Below are positions 25,956-38,430 of a stretch of 64,000 nucleotides of DNA, one piece after another. A program made the translations under genes and the position numbers. Source of the stretch: Hirundichthys speculiger (taxonomy: Eukaryota; Chordata; Actinopteri; Beloniformes; Exocoetidae). The notes beneath the pieces were generated by a model that was not told the origin of the DNA, ran no database searches, and saw only the letters and a list, made by a program, of their open reading frames with translations. The DNA is taken from assembly GCA_018398805.1 (NCBI GenBank), contig JAGFBZ010002379.1, forward strand, positions 2,046,001 to 2,110,000. Direction: 5' to 3'. Each line of letters opens with the position of its first letter. Within the stretch, counting starts at the first letter, position 1.

Positions 25956-28419
25956 GTAGGCAAATCTCCTTGATTTATTTTCTCCAGTCATTCCAACAAC
26001 CTCCTGATCCACAAGGTTACCGCATATCTGACGTAGCCAGGTAATCAAATCATAAACCGAACTGTATACGCCTGTGCAGGTGTGCCAAGTTGAGTTGTAA
26101 TTTTATTTATTTATTTATTTTTTATTTTATTTTTTTATTTTTTGAAATGTCAAGGGGTTCAGTTGATCCTCTTCACATTTGTGCCAAAATCCTGGTCATC
26201 ATACAAAAAGAGTTCTGAAGGAAAAAGCAGAAGAGACTTTCTAACGCTCTTGTTTTTCTTCAGTAAGATAGAGGTCTGTCTTTATTGGAAGTAGCAGCTT
26301 TGATTTCATTTCATTTGAGGTGAAGTTTGTTTTCCCAAAGGATCACTTTAGATCCGGCTGCAACTGAGCACACTAACTGTGTTTGCGCTATCCGGTTAAT
26401 GGAGGAAGAACAATGCTCCACCAAGAGATTGTCAGTAATCAACATGTTTGCTGTTTCTTTCTTTCGAAAGTCTGAATGTAAAGCCCCTTTTCACGCTCGA
26501 CAAAGAAACGGCTGGATTCTGCCGTCAAAGGAGAGGGTTCAGTTGGCATTTCATCCCAGGTAAAGCCAGCTTCAATTTGCATTTATGGAAATCTTGATGG
26601 ACATCGTTCATCTTCTGCCAAGTGTACACTGTGATCTGACAACTCAATCTAGTATTATGTAACAGTCTTGTCTTGCCACAGTGCAAACTCAGTAAAGTTT
26701 CAGACAAAGTTTTCTTCCTACACAGATGCAGCTTACCTCTCACTACGCTACGGCACACTCATTCAGCGTCTTATTACATCTACAGTGTAGTGATGTTCAT
26801 GCTTCATGCCTCTCTATGCCTGTCATGAGGTGAAGCATTTCATTATGTGAAAATGTACTCATGTGACGCTGTTAATTTGGCCAGAAACGCTTAGAGAGCG
26901 GGGCTGCTCAGAGACATAACATCAACTACTTCTGTGCTGTAGACCCAAGGTTTTGGGCTTATTCCACACATTTTCCACAGTAGTTTTCACTTTTCTACTT
27001 CTCTCATTCACATGATAGTAAAAGTCATGATTAGAGTGAGGATGAATAAACACGGTTGGGTTAACATTCAAAATATGCACGACGAGTGTTTTCATTTACA
27101 GTTCATGGTTGGGGGTTTCAGTCATGTGACTGGGCCACTGCCTGCCGCAAAACACATCAGGAATACGAATGTATTACCATGGATTGTGACACTTACATTT
27201 TGGAGATTTGGACAAACGCATATAACACATTTCATGATAAGATTGTGCGCTTGTTCGAGATGAGAGAGTAAGCACAACCCTTCAAAAGAATAAGTATCAA
27301 ACTGCACATAAAAAAAGGAATCCTTTGTAACTAGTCTGCATGAATGGCTGGCTGCTCACTTGCACTTCAACGATGTAAAGACCAGCTCTCTCAAAATGGC
27401 ATGCTGTATGTACATGCATATATTATTTTTGGTAGAGGATTTTGGATTTATTGGACGCTTCCTTTATGGATTTGAATGATGAACACAAACGAAAAAACTA
27501 GAAACTTGGCCAACATAATCGGGGCCCAGTATAATAGCTGAGTCACTGTGCAAAAATGAGCTTCCAAGCACATTATTTCAGGGTAGCACTGCAGTTTACA
27601 ACTTTTGTCACATGAATTGTGTCACTAACAAAAAAGTGCATTTTGCAAAATGTATTTTTTAGCAATGTTGTGACTTACATTAGTGTACCATGTAATCATT
27701 CCTCCAGGGAGTTTGTGTGGTTGCGAAGTTATTTTGTTCTAGCTGTGAAGAGGTCTCTGAAAAGAAGGTCCACTTTTTTTTTCTTGACCATCTTCCCCAG
27801 AGGGAATAAAATATATCTATGAATAATGTATGCAACAAAATGTGGCATGAAGATTTTCTCTGGATGTGACAGAGGCCAAACCTAGAACAACTTTTGGTTA
27901 TTCAACAATGCATCTCTATACTCTTTCCAAACTTGTTGTTAACATTTACCTGATTCAGTTGTGAGATTTAAAAACATTTAATAAAAGAAAAGTAGTAACT
28001 CCAGGCCTGTGACTTACTCTTATTAGACCTAATGGGGCTTAAAACTGTTGCAGGAATGTTAATTTTCCATGGATTTACGAGTTTTTTTCCATCCTGTGGG
28101 CCATTTTTGAGATGCGTGTAAATCTGGTTTAATATTTTGGGGGGGGGGGTACCCTCCACGAACGTGACATGAATTCTCGATTGCGATTGGTTGATTGAGA
28201 CCAGGGCATGCACACTGAGCCTGTTGACAATCCAACTGCCATCACAGCCGAATCAATGGTCAAAGTAAGCCCGAAGCACATATTTTCTGATATTACTTCT
28301 CCCTTTCTTGTTTGGAGGAATGATTACTTGCTTTAGATTCACAGGAGAGATGTTTACTAGTTATTGTACTTATTTATTGTTACCTGAATTTCGTTTGAAA
28401 TGTATTTATAGTGCATTGT

Positions 28420-28446
28420 GGCCCCGATTGTACACCTCCCGCTAAT
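28420..28446. repeat. isolated end of the AGGGCCC element family, inverted
   Basis: GGCCCCGATTGTACACCTCC and the next bases CGCTAAT match the reverse complement of the right end of the element at 29324-29714. No body follows. Confidence 0.7.
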
Positions 28447-28959
28447 TTAAAGCAACAATATGGACAACTTGATTTTCTCTACTTGATGCTTCCCAAATAC
28501 ACAATGCTGTGCTCAGAATGCCTCCTAAAGCACCCCGAGAGTGCTCAAAATTTTCTTGAGCCCCCAAATGTGAACATCTTCATGTTCATATAAGTTTCAG
28601 GAATGACATTCATGTTTCAAAGACACATTTGTGAAGGTTAAGGAAGGTTTCCAGTATCGCTCCTTTCGTGTGTTACTCCACGACAGCACCAACGTGGTGT
28701 GAGAAATGTTTCTTTTATTTATTACGGCGTTACATGAGGAACACGTAAAGATGTCTGGCGATAGTCACAGAATGCGCGCTCACCTTTATTTTCTTTCCCA
28801 GGATGCAACACACAGATACGACTTCCTCGTTGCAGTAACCTGGCAGTATTTTGCGCTGAACACACTCATTCTGCTGCCTACTGGCAAGCAACCTACAGGG
28901 CACTACATGTGCTCCAGAGCGAGAATCGCCTTCTGACAAGTTTTTCCCCAAAGCTACAG

Positions 28960-29005
28960 GGAGCCACTGCAGAGGGGCTCCAGAGCCACAGGTTGCCGAC
29001 CCCTG
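28960..29005. mobile_element. hAT element terminus, isolated
   Basis: GAGCCACAGGTTGCCGACCC ending in CTG is the inverted form of a hAT terminus beginning CAGGGGTCGGCAACCTG. No matching opposite end was found upstream. Confidence 0.6.
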
Positions 29006-29323
29006 CACTATACTGATATATTGTCATAACAACACCCACACATGCAAACTATTTATGATTGTTTATTTAAGAACACTAATGTTAAAGAACGACCAAACAT
29101 CACTTGCATCTCCAAAACAAAAATGAACATTAACATTTTGTTTTTTACTGCTATTTTTACAGTTATTTATATGCTTGCATTTTAAACAGAAAAAAATCTA
29201 TATCTATATCACATATGCTTGATTAACATTTGTTTATGAGCAATACTTGGAGTGACAGCCATTAAACCTGCACTTATACCTCTAAAATTCTAACTCTTTG
29301 GATAAACATATTATTTAATACCT

Positions 29324-29714
29324 AGGGCCCGATCTTCCGCCAAATCTCCTAAAGCCGCTATTAAGGAATAGCGGGTAGCTGGAGAGGCGTTCCCCTGCAA
29401 AAAATGCAATCTTCCACCTCCCTTAACCCGCAATCTTACCTGCGCTAGCTGCTATATTATGCATATATTATGCATGGGAGTGGTTAGGGTGTTCCACCTG
29501 TTAAACCAATCAGTGCGTCAGTAGCCATTGCCTTTGAGAGCAGGTTGCGCTATCCGCAACCCACGCCCATTGCTGCACCTACAATGTGAGTAAGGGAGTC
29601 GGCATAGCGGGTAGCGGCTTTAGGGAAGCGGAAGATTGCATCAGCGGTTAGCTAAGGTTCCTAAAACCGCAATTTGCGGGTAGCGGCTAGCGGGAGGTGT
29701 ACAATCGGGGCCCT
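29324..29714. mobile_element. short AGGGCCC-ended non-autonomous element
   Basis: Left end AGGGCCCGATCTTCCGC, right end ATCGGGGCCCT. The interior is full of short inverted blocks such as TAGCGGGTAGC and GCTATTCC-type motifs. It shares its left ~170 bp and right ~180 bp with the longer element at 60223-61461 and looks like an internal-deletion form of it. Confidence 0.75.
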
Positions 29715-30205
29715 AGACTACAGACAAGAAGAATAAAACAGATTTGGTTTTCCTAAATCGCATTACATTTTTAACCTTTTAGGTCTATTCTGTGTAAGAA
29801 TTAGCCTGCTTGACACATTTTATAGTTTTAATATTATGATAGGGTGACCCAAAAATCCAAAAAGAGGACACCCCACTGGCCTCTTGTTGATACTGCAAAA
29901 ATACTCAATGATAGTCAAAGATGAAAAAGTAGCTTTATAAACCATACATTTATTTAAAATATTCTGTTTTTCTGTTTGAAATGAAAAATTTCTGATATGT
30001 AAACCTAAATAATGCCTCACGACCAGTGACATTCAGTGTGGTGAGATTCATGGCTGACAAGGCACTGACTCCATCAGAATCAGATTTACACATTTATGAA
30101 TTCAACAGAGTAGATTATTCACCATTTCGTCAGCAGTAAAAAGCAGGTTATGTTTTATATGTCACATTAGCATCTATTGAAAAGATTTTCTAGTAGCCTT
30201 TATTG

Positions 30206-30335
30206 CAGGGGTGGGCAAATCCAGTCCTGGAGGGCCGGTGTCCTGCAAGTCTTAGATGTTTCACTCCTTCAGCACACCTGATTCAAATGAATGGCTCGTT
30301 AACAGACCTTGATGACAAGCTGATGGTGATCCACT
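30206..30335. mobile_element. truncated hAT-like non-autonomous element
   Basis: Starts CAGGGGTGGGCAAATCCAGT and shares GATTCAAAT, GACAAGCTGATGGT and ATCCA with the element at 46773. The right terminus is not recognisable. Confidence 0.6.
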
Positions 30336-31567
30336 GTGTGATGTAGTTTTTCAGGGGTCTTTCAATATTTTGAATATCTACCAATTTACAACATAATTTA
30401 TGGGTTTGTACTTAATCTTATTACAGTATGATCTTTACTAATACATGTACAGTCACAGCTTGTTGTCTTTGGTATTCACACATACTTCACAAACCAGTCG
30501 AGATTATTAGATTATTGTCCCACTGGTGCCCTCCTTGTTTGCCATGCTGTGGTTCTATGAGCACTATCGCCAGAGAGACAATAAGATTTGCAAGAAAGAA
30601 GTGGATTTTTTTTTCACTATATTGGAATCCCCCTCATCGCTCCTGTCTCTGTTCTGTCTCCCTTTCTCTGATAAGCTAATAACCTCCCTCTCCTCCTGGG
30701 CATTACAGTCTCTAGAACTGAATCTTCCCAGTGGAGCTCATCCCTTCTCCCAAACCCCCTCAGTTACAACTCTCCAGAGACCGGGCTTTGATTGGGTGGG
30801 AATTGAGGAAGGTGAAAGGGAGGCACTCCTGCTCTGTATTTGATCACCGTGACTTGCACTGATGCGGTTAAAAAAAAAAAAAAAGAAAACGGCAGTGTTT
30901 CTTTAGTACTGCTTGAAATATCGCACAGGTTTTCCCAGTGGCTTATAAATTCTTATGGCAGTGGGAGTCAGATATTTTCAAAGTTTAAATTGGCCCCAAA
31001 CAAACCTTCAGGGCACCTTGGTGCTGCATCAGTAGTGTCTTGTGGTTATGACTGCACTGTGACACTGTTAATATTACCACTGTCTACAGGGCTGTTGCCA
31101 ACACTAATTAAACTGTCTAAAGAGCGAGGATCATGGGATATGAACATAGCAGGGCTTTATGATGGAAGGTGTGGGTGGTGTGGAGAAAATTAATATGCAC
31201 TTGTTATTCACTTAAGTAATTAAAATCTCATAACAATCACACATCATAGAAATTGTTCTTTCACTGTATATTTCTGTAGTTCAAAGAGACGCATATTGGC
31301 TAAAAAAAAAAGAAGAAAAAAATTTCCTGTCCAAATAAATGGTTACCGTAAAATTAAAATTAAAATGATTTTCTCATCAATAAAAATCTGTATTTTAATT
31401 GAGCATAAACAAACAATTTATGTTTAAAGCAAAGTTTGGGCTGGAGTCAAAAGCCGTGAAAGTGCCAAAATATATAGCAATACCACTTCTGACCCCATGG
31501 GGGCACAATGTCACAAGAGTGTTCACTGGCGTTAGGATGCATCAGTGTCACGAGCATGAGCCCTGAC

Positions 31568-32239
31568 CAGAGGTGGGAACAAGCCAGTCTTATTGCAAGT
31601 CTCAAGTCTTTGTTCTCAAGTCTCGAGTCAAAACAAGCAAGTCCCAAGTCAGAAACTTCAAATTTCAAGTTCTCACAAGTCTTTTTTAAAAATGTTGCAA
31701 TTATATGTTACAAGTAAATGATAGACAACATTGTACAAGAGTTCCACCGACTGCTCTTGGTGCAACTTCAAATGTCAAATAAACTTGAAAGTTGTTCCAT
31801 CTCAGTTTGTGTTCCTCGACCTGTATGTTTTGAAGAATTATTTTTAAGTACTTTGTAATTTTTGTAAACATATCATACCAGTATGTGGGAACATATTTGC
31901 GAAGCCATATCAGCTCGAGAGAGTGAGAGACGGAGAAAGAGAGAGAGAGAGAGAGAGAGAGACTGCCTCAAGTCGTGATGAGCAAAGTGAATTGAAATGT
32001 GCTCTTTTAAGAAATAATAATCTTTTTAATCTTTGGTTTTGAGTAAATATTCAAGTGTTTTCAAGACAAAAGACTCAAGTCCAAGTGAAGTCACAGGTCA
32101 TTGGTGTAAAACTCCAATTCAGGTTTTTTCTTTTTTATTTTTTAGTTTTTTTTTTACATTTTGTCAGTTCTAAAGTCATCAAATTAACAACTCAAGTCTG
32201 AATCAAGCTAAGTCATGTGACTCAAGTCCACACTCCTGG
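31568..32239. mobile_element. CAAGTC-rich non-autonomous element
   Basis: Starts CAGAGGTGGGAACAAG and ends GACTCAAGTCCACACTCCTG; the ends are imperfect inverted repeats. Dozens of CAAGTC/CTCAAGT hexamers are scattered inside, and a (GA)n run sits at 31939-31962. This composition recurs in fish genomes; the superfamily is probably hAT but no target duplication is visible. Confidence 0.6.
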
Positions 32240-34488
32240 TATTGACAGTGGGAAAGGTTCCCACCTGATTGGACAGATGGTTCGGCCCATTTGGAAGCAG
32301 ACTGAGACCCACCTTTCCAAAGGATCTTGGTCCACTTGTTTGGTCAGCTTTCACCTGTTTAAGTGAACTGCACCAGAGATCACTGTAATTCAACCAAAAT
32401 ACGTAAATGACCCGAAGATGGTTTGAAACCGAGATCAGTCAGAATTGTAACTTGTGAAAATCATGGAGGCTTTTGTGTTAAAGTAGAAGAGAAACCATCC
32501 AGCTTCTGGCAACTGCACTGTTACAAAGAAGATTTTGATCCATCTGATGTTTACTGTTCTTCAGTTGGACTCAAAAGGATCTATAACGTTAAAATTAAAA
32601 GAAGTATTTCTGGTCACCTCAGATGTTTTTGTTCATGCTTTGAATGCTTATTTCAGAGTCAGTCATTCAACAGTTTATATATTTTTCTTCGGCAAAATTG
32701 TAATGAAGCATTGAGCAAGAACTTAATGAGGTTTTTTTTTTCTTTTTTCTTTTTTACTGCATGGATGAAGATATGAATTTGTGAAGTGTGTAATGTTTTT
32801 ATTGCGTAGCCAATTCTGTGTTTGATTTTGTCTTTGTAAATCAGTATTAAACAATTCAGTGTTAATGCTTTCTGGGTGCATATGCTTAATCTAATATGAA
32901 GTTTGAGATGTGAGCTCATTTTTGCCATTAAGCATATTCTAAACAGTAATTATAACTTGCAGACAATACATGGATTAGAAGGCAGAATTATAATGAGCTT
33001 TCCTCGGATCATGAACATGTGCAAACGTCATCTCTGTGTAGCTCATTTAAACAATAATGTGGTTTGAAATAACATTTTACTGCGATCAAATCCTGTTGCA
33101 AGCGAATTTGTGTCCTGCTCTGCACTCTGTCTTTTTTTTTTTTTCCCTAAGACATGGATTCATTCAAACCCCACTTGCTCAGAAGCTTGCAGAAATATCA
33201 AAGTTGTCGACTGGGAGCTTTTCCTCCTCCTTTCAACGGCAGAACAAGCCTACAGACAAAGTAGCATAGGATTCTGACTTTGAAATAAGTAACTATTGAA
33301 GTTTAGTTATGATGGAAATTTGTAATTCTTTAAGTAAGTGAGATGGAGTCTGGGGTGGAGGATGTATAAAGACTGGATCCTGCTTTCTCAGCGTGTGTCA
33401 TGTTTTTTCCAACTTTCTCACTTGACATATGCAGTTAAAGGAGGTAATAGCATTTCTTTGAGTCACATAAAAGGTACATTTTGTCACTTTCTGACCCTGT
33501 CAAACACCTGAAATGTCAGCAAGTCAGAGAACTTAACCTGGCTGCCAGATAGCAATAAATGTTCTGGCAAAGTTCAGGCAAAAAGCCAAAGCAACAAAAC
33601 TTTGGTTTTACAAGCTCTCAAAGAGCTGAGAGAGCACACCGTCCACTATGTGTCTTTCAGAGAACGGTCTATTATTAGCTGCGGATCAGCGCTATGGGTT
33701 AGTAAGTGCCAGCCAGAGAGCATCTGTCACCCTGACCCTCCCCCTGCCTGCTCCGTCTGACAACAAACCTTAGTCCAAATTTGACCCTGAAGAATGGTTT
33801 ACACCACAGACACATCCCAGTTCTTTTCCAACTGTTAAAACTCACTAATTTATTCCACAGACTACAGAAACGAACACCCTCCTTCAGACCTGGGGGGTAG
33901 CAAAAAAGGTGAAAGGGGGGCATTAATTCATTTCCAGAGAGCCCATTCTGTAGACAAAGCATTTGTCAGGGAGCTGCATCTACGGATACTTCTTTATGCA
34001 AGTGCAGAACATAATGAAATGAGTGATTGGACCCATTTTCAAAATTAAAAATGCCTGTTTAGGTCTTCTCGAGTAAAGTATTCAGCTCTCAAGAGACATT
34101 AACTTTATTGAAAATGTATTATAGAGAAAATATAAGCAAAGTAGAAGCAGGGACCAAGCTTTTCTCACATACTGTTGATAGATCATTGATCCAATAAAGT
34201 TTTATTTGCTACAGACATTGATTAAAAACATGCTGCCTAGTTATCTTTTTTTTTGAATTATTTCAATAGTTATATCTACAAAAATAAATACATACAGGGG
34301 ACAGCACAATTATTCTTATCCTATATAAGTAATTGAAATTAGGAATGCTACATTAGATTGCCATCAAGGAGTTACATCAGTTTGATACAACCAGGAAGTG
34401 AGTTTAGTTTGCATTTCCTCTACTGACCTTTAGGGGCTGGCTCCAAAAGCAAGTCAATCTCCACTGCCCCCACCCCAAAGGATGTATT

Positions 34489-34593
34489 ACTAGCATCCCA
34501 GTACCATACACTAGCATCCCAGTACCATACACTAGCATCCCAGTACCATACACTAGCATCCCAGTATCATACACTAGCATCCCAGTATCATAC
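34489..34593. repeat. 21-bp tandem repeat, five units
   Basis: Unit ACTAGCATCCCAGTACCATA plus C, five times; the last two units carry T instead of C at position 16. The 21-bp period keeps an open frame on the minus strand (period VYGTGML), a by-product of the length. Confidence 0.95.
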
Positions 34594-37500
34594 ACTTCAG
34601 GGCACTGTCGGATCTTCTTTGTCCAGCCACTGATTGGTTCAGAGTCATGCCCCGCTCTCTCTCACGCACTGGCACTTTGGCAGTGAATGGTCATAGATGT
34701 CATTAAACCTTTCTTCAAAGTGATTTCAGTTTATTATTCACTTGTGATTTCCTTTCCTTTTATCATACTAAGGATCCCTGGGTTGGGAGCTGTGCCTGGT
34801 AAGAGATGGCCGCCCCCACTCCTCATACGCACTCACTGAATGGAGAGATCTCCTGAATTACTTTTCAAAGTTCTTAAAGAAGACCAATAATATCACATCT
34901 TATCAGCAATCTGCTCTCTAGAAATTTCTGTCCAGAGTAGTTATCGTTAACTACCTTGAGAGTGTCTTTGATGCTGCATGCAGGTTGAATCGGATGCAAA
35001 ACAGCACTTGCTCCAGATGGGTAATATTCTCCCGAAGAGATGATTTACTTGTTAAATCTAAAGGCAAGACTGTTATGCATTTATAGTAGCATTATTCCTG
35101 ATAGACACGGATGCTTTCATTTAATGTGCCTCATGCAGTAAATCCCTCCCCTCTGGCTGCCAGTGAAGATTTAAAATAAATGTCACTGATGATTTGTGAA
35201 CTACCCGATATATGAATGGCTTCATTAGGAGAGTTTCAATTAAATACAACACTAAAAGTGAAAACATACGTACTTCTAAGCCACTGTGATTCAGAGCAAG
35301 ATATGATCACACTTCATTCATCTTAAAGCTTCTGTTATGAGTTTCTTTTATGCAATATTGTGCATTTTTTTGTAATTTTTTTATATAGAAATATATAGAA
35401 ACCGTGTAATCAATTCAGATATTTTCATATATAACCAGCAATTCAGTTACATATTTTCAAATGTGTTTCTGTGAAGTTAGAGGTCATAAAAATATGCTAA
35501 GCTAATCTAATATTAATTAATCTAATATTAATATAATAATAAATCTAATATTAATGATGAGTTGCAGCTCGAGATATTTAGTACCACCACCAAAAATTAC
35601 ATCAAATGAAGCCTTTTTTTTGTTAAGTTTATAACCTTAAACACTCCTGCTTGTGATAATATAAATGTAATGGTGTAAGATTTATTTGTTCAGTGTTGTT
35701 TTCAGTATGTTGGTGTCAGTAAAGTACTTCTTCCATCACTGAACAAATTAAGACTTAAAGCAGCAAAAAGCACCTTTTGTAGTTTTTAGTTTGGTTTCTC
35801 TTCTGTCGTGACTTTCTTGAGTTCCTGAGCCGCCTCTGACACGATGTCCACTGCAGTGATACACAGCTGTCACAACAGACAACCAGGATGAGAGTCTAAA
35901 GTTACTTTGATTTGATTTGCTTCAGCAGCTTCACAAGACTTCTTAAAAATAAGCATATATACTTCAAAGAGCTTAGATGCTAAACAGTTGGTTCTGATGC
36001 ATCAAACACTGGATAATTTCATCTTTCATCTCCACCTGGGTGAGAGGATGTCCTGATTGCTAATGTTGAATCACTTCTGTAATACTTTTGACCATCGTCA
36101 CATTTGGACCTACATTTCCACTTGTCACACATGTGACCAAAATCTAAGACTACAGTTGGGCTTTTACTTAAATACGCGCTTAACCTCTTTTCTTGCACTG
36201 TGAACTGTGACGGTAAATCATCTTTTTGTTACAGACAAAGTCTTAAGAAACTCACTGGAGATTGTTTGTTTCTTTCCGCGCTTATGTAACAGCAGCAACA
36301 CACAAACGCAGAACTAAATATATAAAATATACAATGGATTTCACATTCCAGGCAAAAATGAATTGCTCATAGGAATCACTGTTGACATTATGCCCCAAGC
36401 GCTTGTTTTTTGGATTATGTCTTTTTGCTTTTTTTGTCATCATTTTTGGTTAAATGCGTGTGCACGCACAGTTCCTGAAATATGCTGCTGTAATATTGTT
36501 GGGACTCAGATCTGTTTTAGGGACAAATCGTGGAAAGTTCCCATTAGGTGAATTTTTAAATTTGAAGGTGAGGTCTCTGATGTTTTAAGGTCAGTGTAGG
36601 TTGGGCTTACACTAGGGTAAATTACCTGGAAAAGATTGTGCCTCCATGTGTCTATGTCGAATTATCAGTCATCCAAGTGACTGTAATCCTAAAGGCTTCT
36701 TTCTTTGGTTGTTGAACCCATTTATCCTCTCATCCAAGAAGGTTCCTCAGCGCCAAAGGAACTAATAAAAACTTGAGACATTCAGCCTCTTGTGAGGTCT
36801 GGAGATACTTCTTGGAGAAGAGAGAAGTCTACAAGAACCCAAGAACAAAAAAAAAGATGTTTATTAAAAATAAATTAAGGTCCTCAGAAGTGGTAGGAAA
36901 ATAGTTGTGTATCTGTGTGTGGCATTTGGGGGCTGTAAAGCTGCAAGACAACATTGTAACTTGTGCTGTAACGTAAATGTTTAGCATCCGTTTTCCTTCC
37001 TCGGCTTGTGTGCTGATTATCATCTTTGCTCTAAACCTTAGTGCAATGGGCCTTCTCTCATCCACAAAGACCAGTCTGTGGAAACTAGCTAATGTGATGA
37101 ATTATGAAATTAGTCTTTTTAATTGGTATTGTTTGATTTGATGAGTACCATGTGATTTAATTGCCCTGCTCATTTTCCAATTAAGTACACTGTATTGCTG
37201 CCTGTTGGGACTCTCATGACAGATCATTTGAACTCTGTCAAGAGGTTTGTCATTTTCAAGGGGTGAGTGGGGAATTTTATTTATAAAAAAAGTGCTGTGG
37301 TTGAGGATTTAGTGTTTGTGTGTGCGTGTGTGTTTTATTTTAAAGGTAGCCTGTGGTAGCCTGACCAGGAACAATATCTGGAAATCAGCCATGGCTTCTG
37401 TAGAACCCCAGACAGCAGACACATTTGGGCCTAATCTGAGCTACTGACACTTATAGCTCAGTTATAGCACCGGCAAGCGCTACGTAGGCCAGATGTGGAA

Positions 37501-37680
37501 AAAAATGAAGAACTGTACTGTCTGTCGTAGATATTGGGCTGTGCCTAGGAAACCACACGAGCGTCAATCAAAGCCAAATGTTGGGGAAAGAAAACTGCAG
37601 ATGTGGACCAAGTTCGGGCCAAACACTCTTTGCTCCTATCTGGACTCCTTAAGTCATTGGTGTATTGGTTGCAATCTTTA

Positions 37681-37764
37681 TGTAACAGTGCATTTATGTA
37701 TCATTTCTGCTGAATATTTTAATGTAACAGTGCATTTATGTATCATTTCTGCTGAATATTTTAA
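37681..37764. repeat. 42-bp perfect tandem duplication
   Basis: Two identical 42-bp copies starting TGTAACAGTGCATTTATG, at 37681-37722 and 37723-37764. Confidence 0.95.
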
Positions 37765-38309
37765 TTCTTAAAAAATGGCTCTGAATGTATGTTTAAAGAT
37801 GCATCTTACTTAATCACAGATTCCTTCACTTTAGTTTAAATGGGAAATTTCATCACAGTGCATCTAGGACACCTACATGAACTGCATTCTTGCTACTTGG
37901 CACTACACATCAATGAATCATTTATGGTTTAAAGAATATATAAATAAATCACTGACTAATAGTCCTTCCTCTTTGGCGGTGACCCACCAGACACACCGCT
38001 TTCTCTACACCACCGCCACCAGCTTTAAAGGACAGACAAGCCATTACTCATCATGCCTCACCATCTTCAAAAACAGGAAACGAAGGGGAAATTGTATAAG
38101 CTAAGAACAAAATAGAAAAAAAAGTTAGCGGTCAAAGACTTGTCAGAACTACCGAGGTTGTACTTTCAAAGGCAAGAATCTTAAGAATCTCTATCATGTT
38201 CCATTTATTTTGTCATATGTTTAACATTTACAGGAGATGTGACCAAGAAAAATAAGGTGAATTTATGTAAAAATGTATCTCTTTCATGCAAAAGGTCCTG
38301 AACACTGAA

Positions 38310-38430
38310 TAATTCATCCTTCCATACACACTTCATCCTGTTAAGGGTGCTTTGGGAGCCGAACTGAGCCTACTCCAGCTGTCATCAAGCTAGAGGTGGG
38401 ATGTACCAGGACACGCTGGCCTGCTATTCC
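38310..38430 (-). repeat. dispersed fish repeat fragment, reverse
   Basis: CATCCTGTTAAGGGTGCTTT, then GAGCCTACTCCAGCTGTCAT resembles the reversed 3' portion of a common fish repeat; same family as the fragments at 9955 and 43852. Confidence 0.5.

Noticed and set aside
34489..34593. CRISPR-like array
   Set aside because: Head-to-tail 21-bp units with no spacers in a vertebrate gene; a plain tandem repeat.
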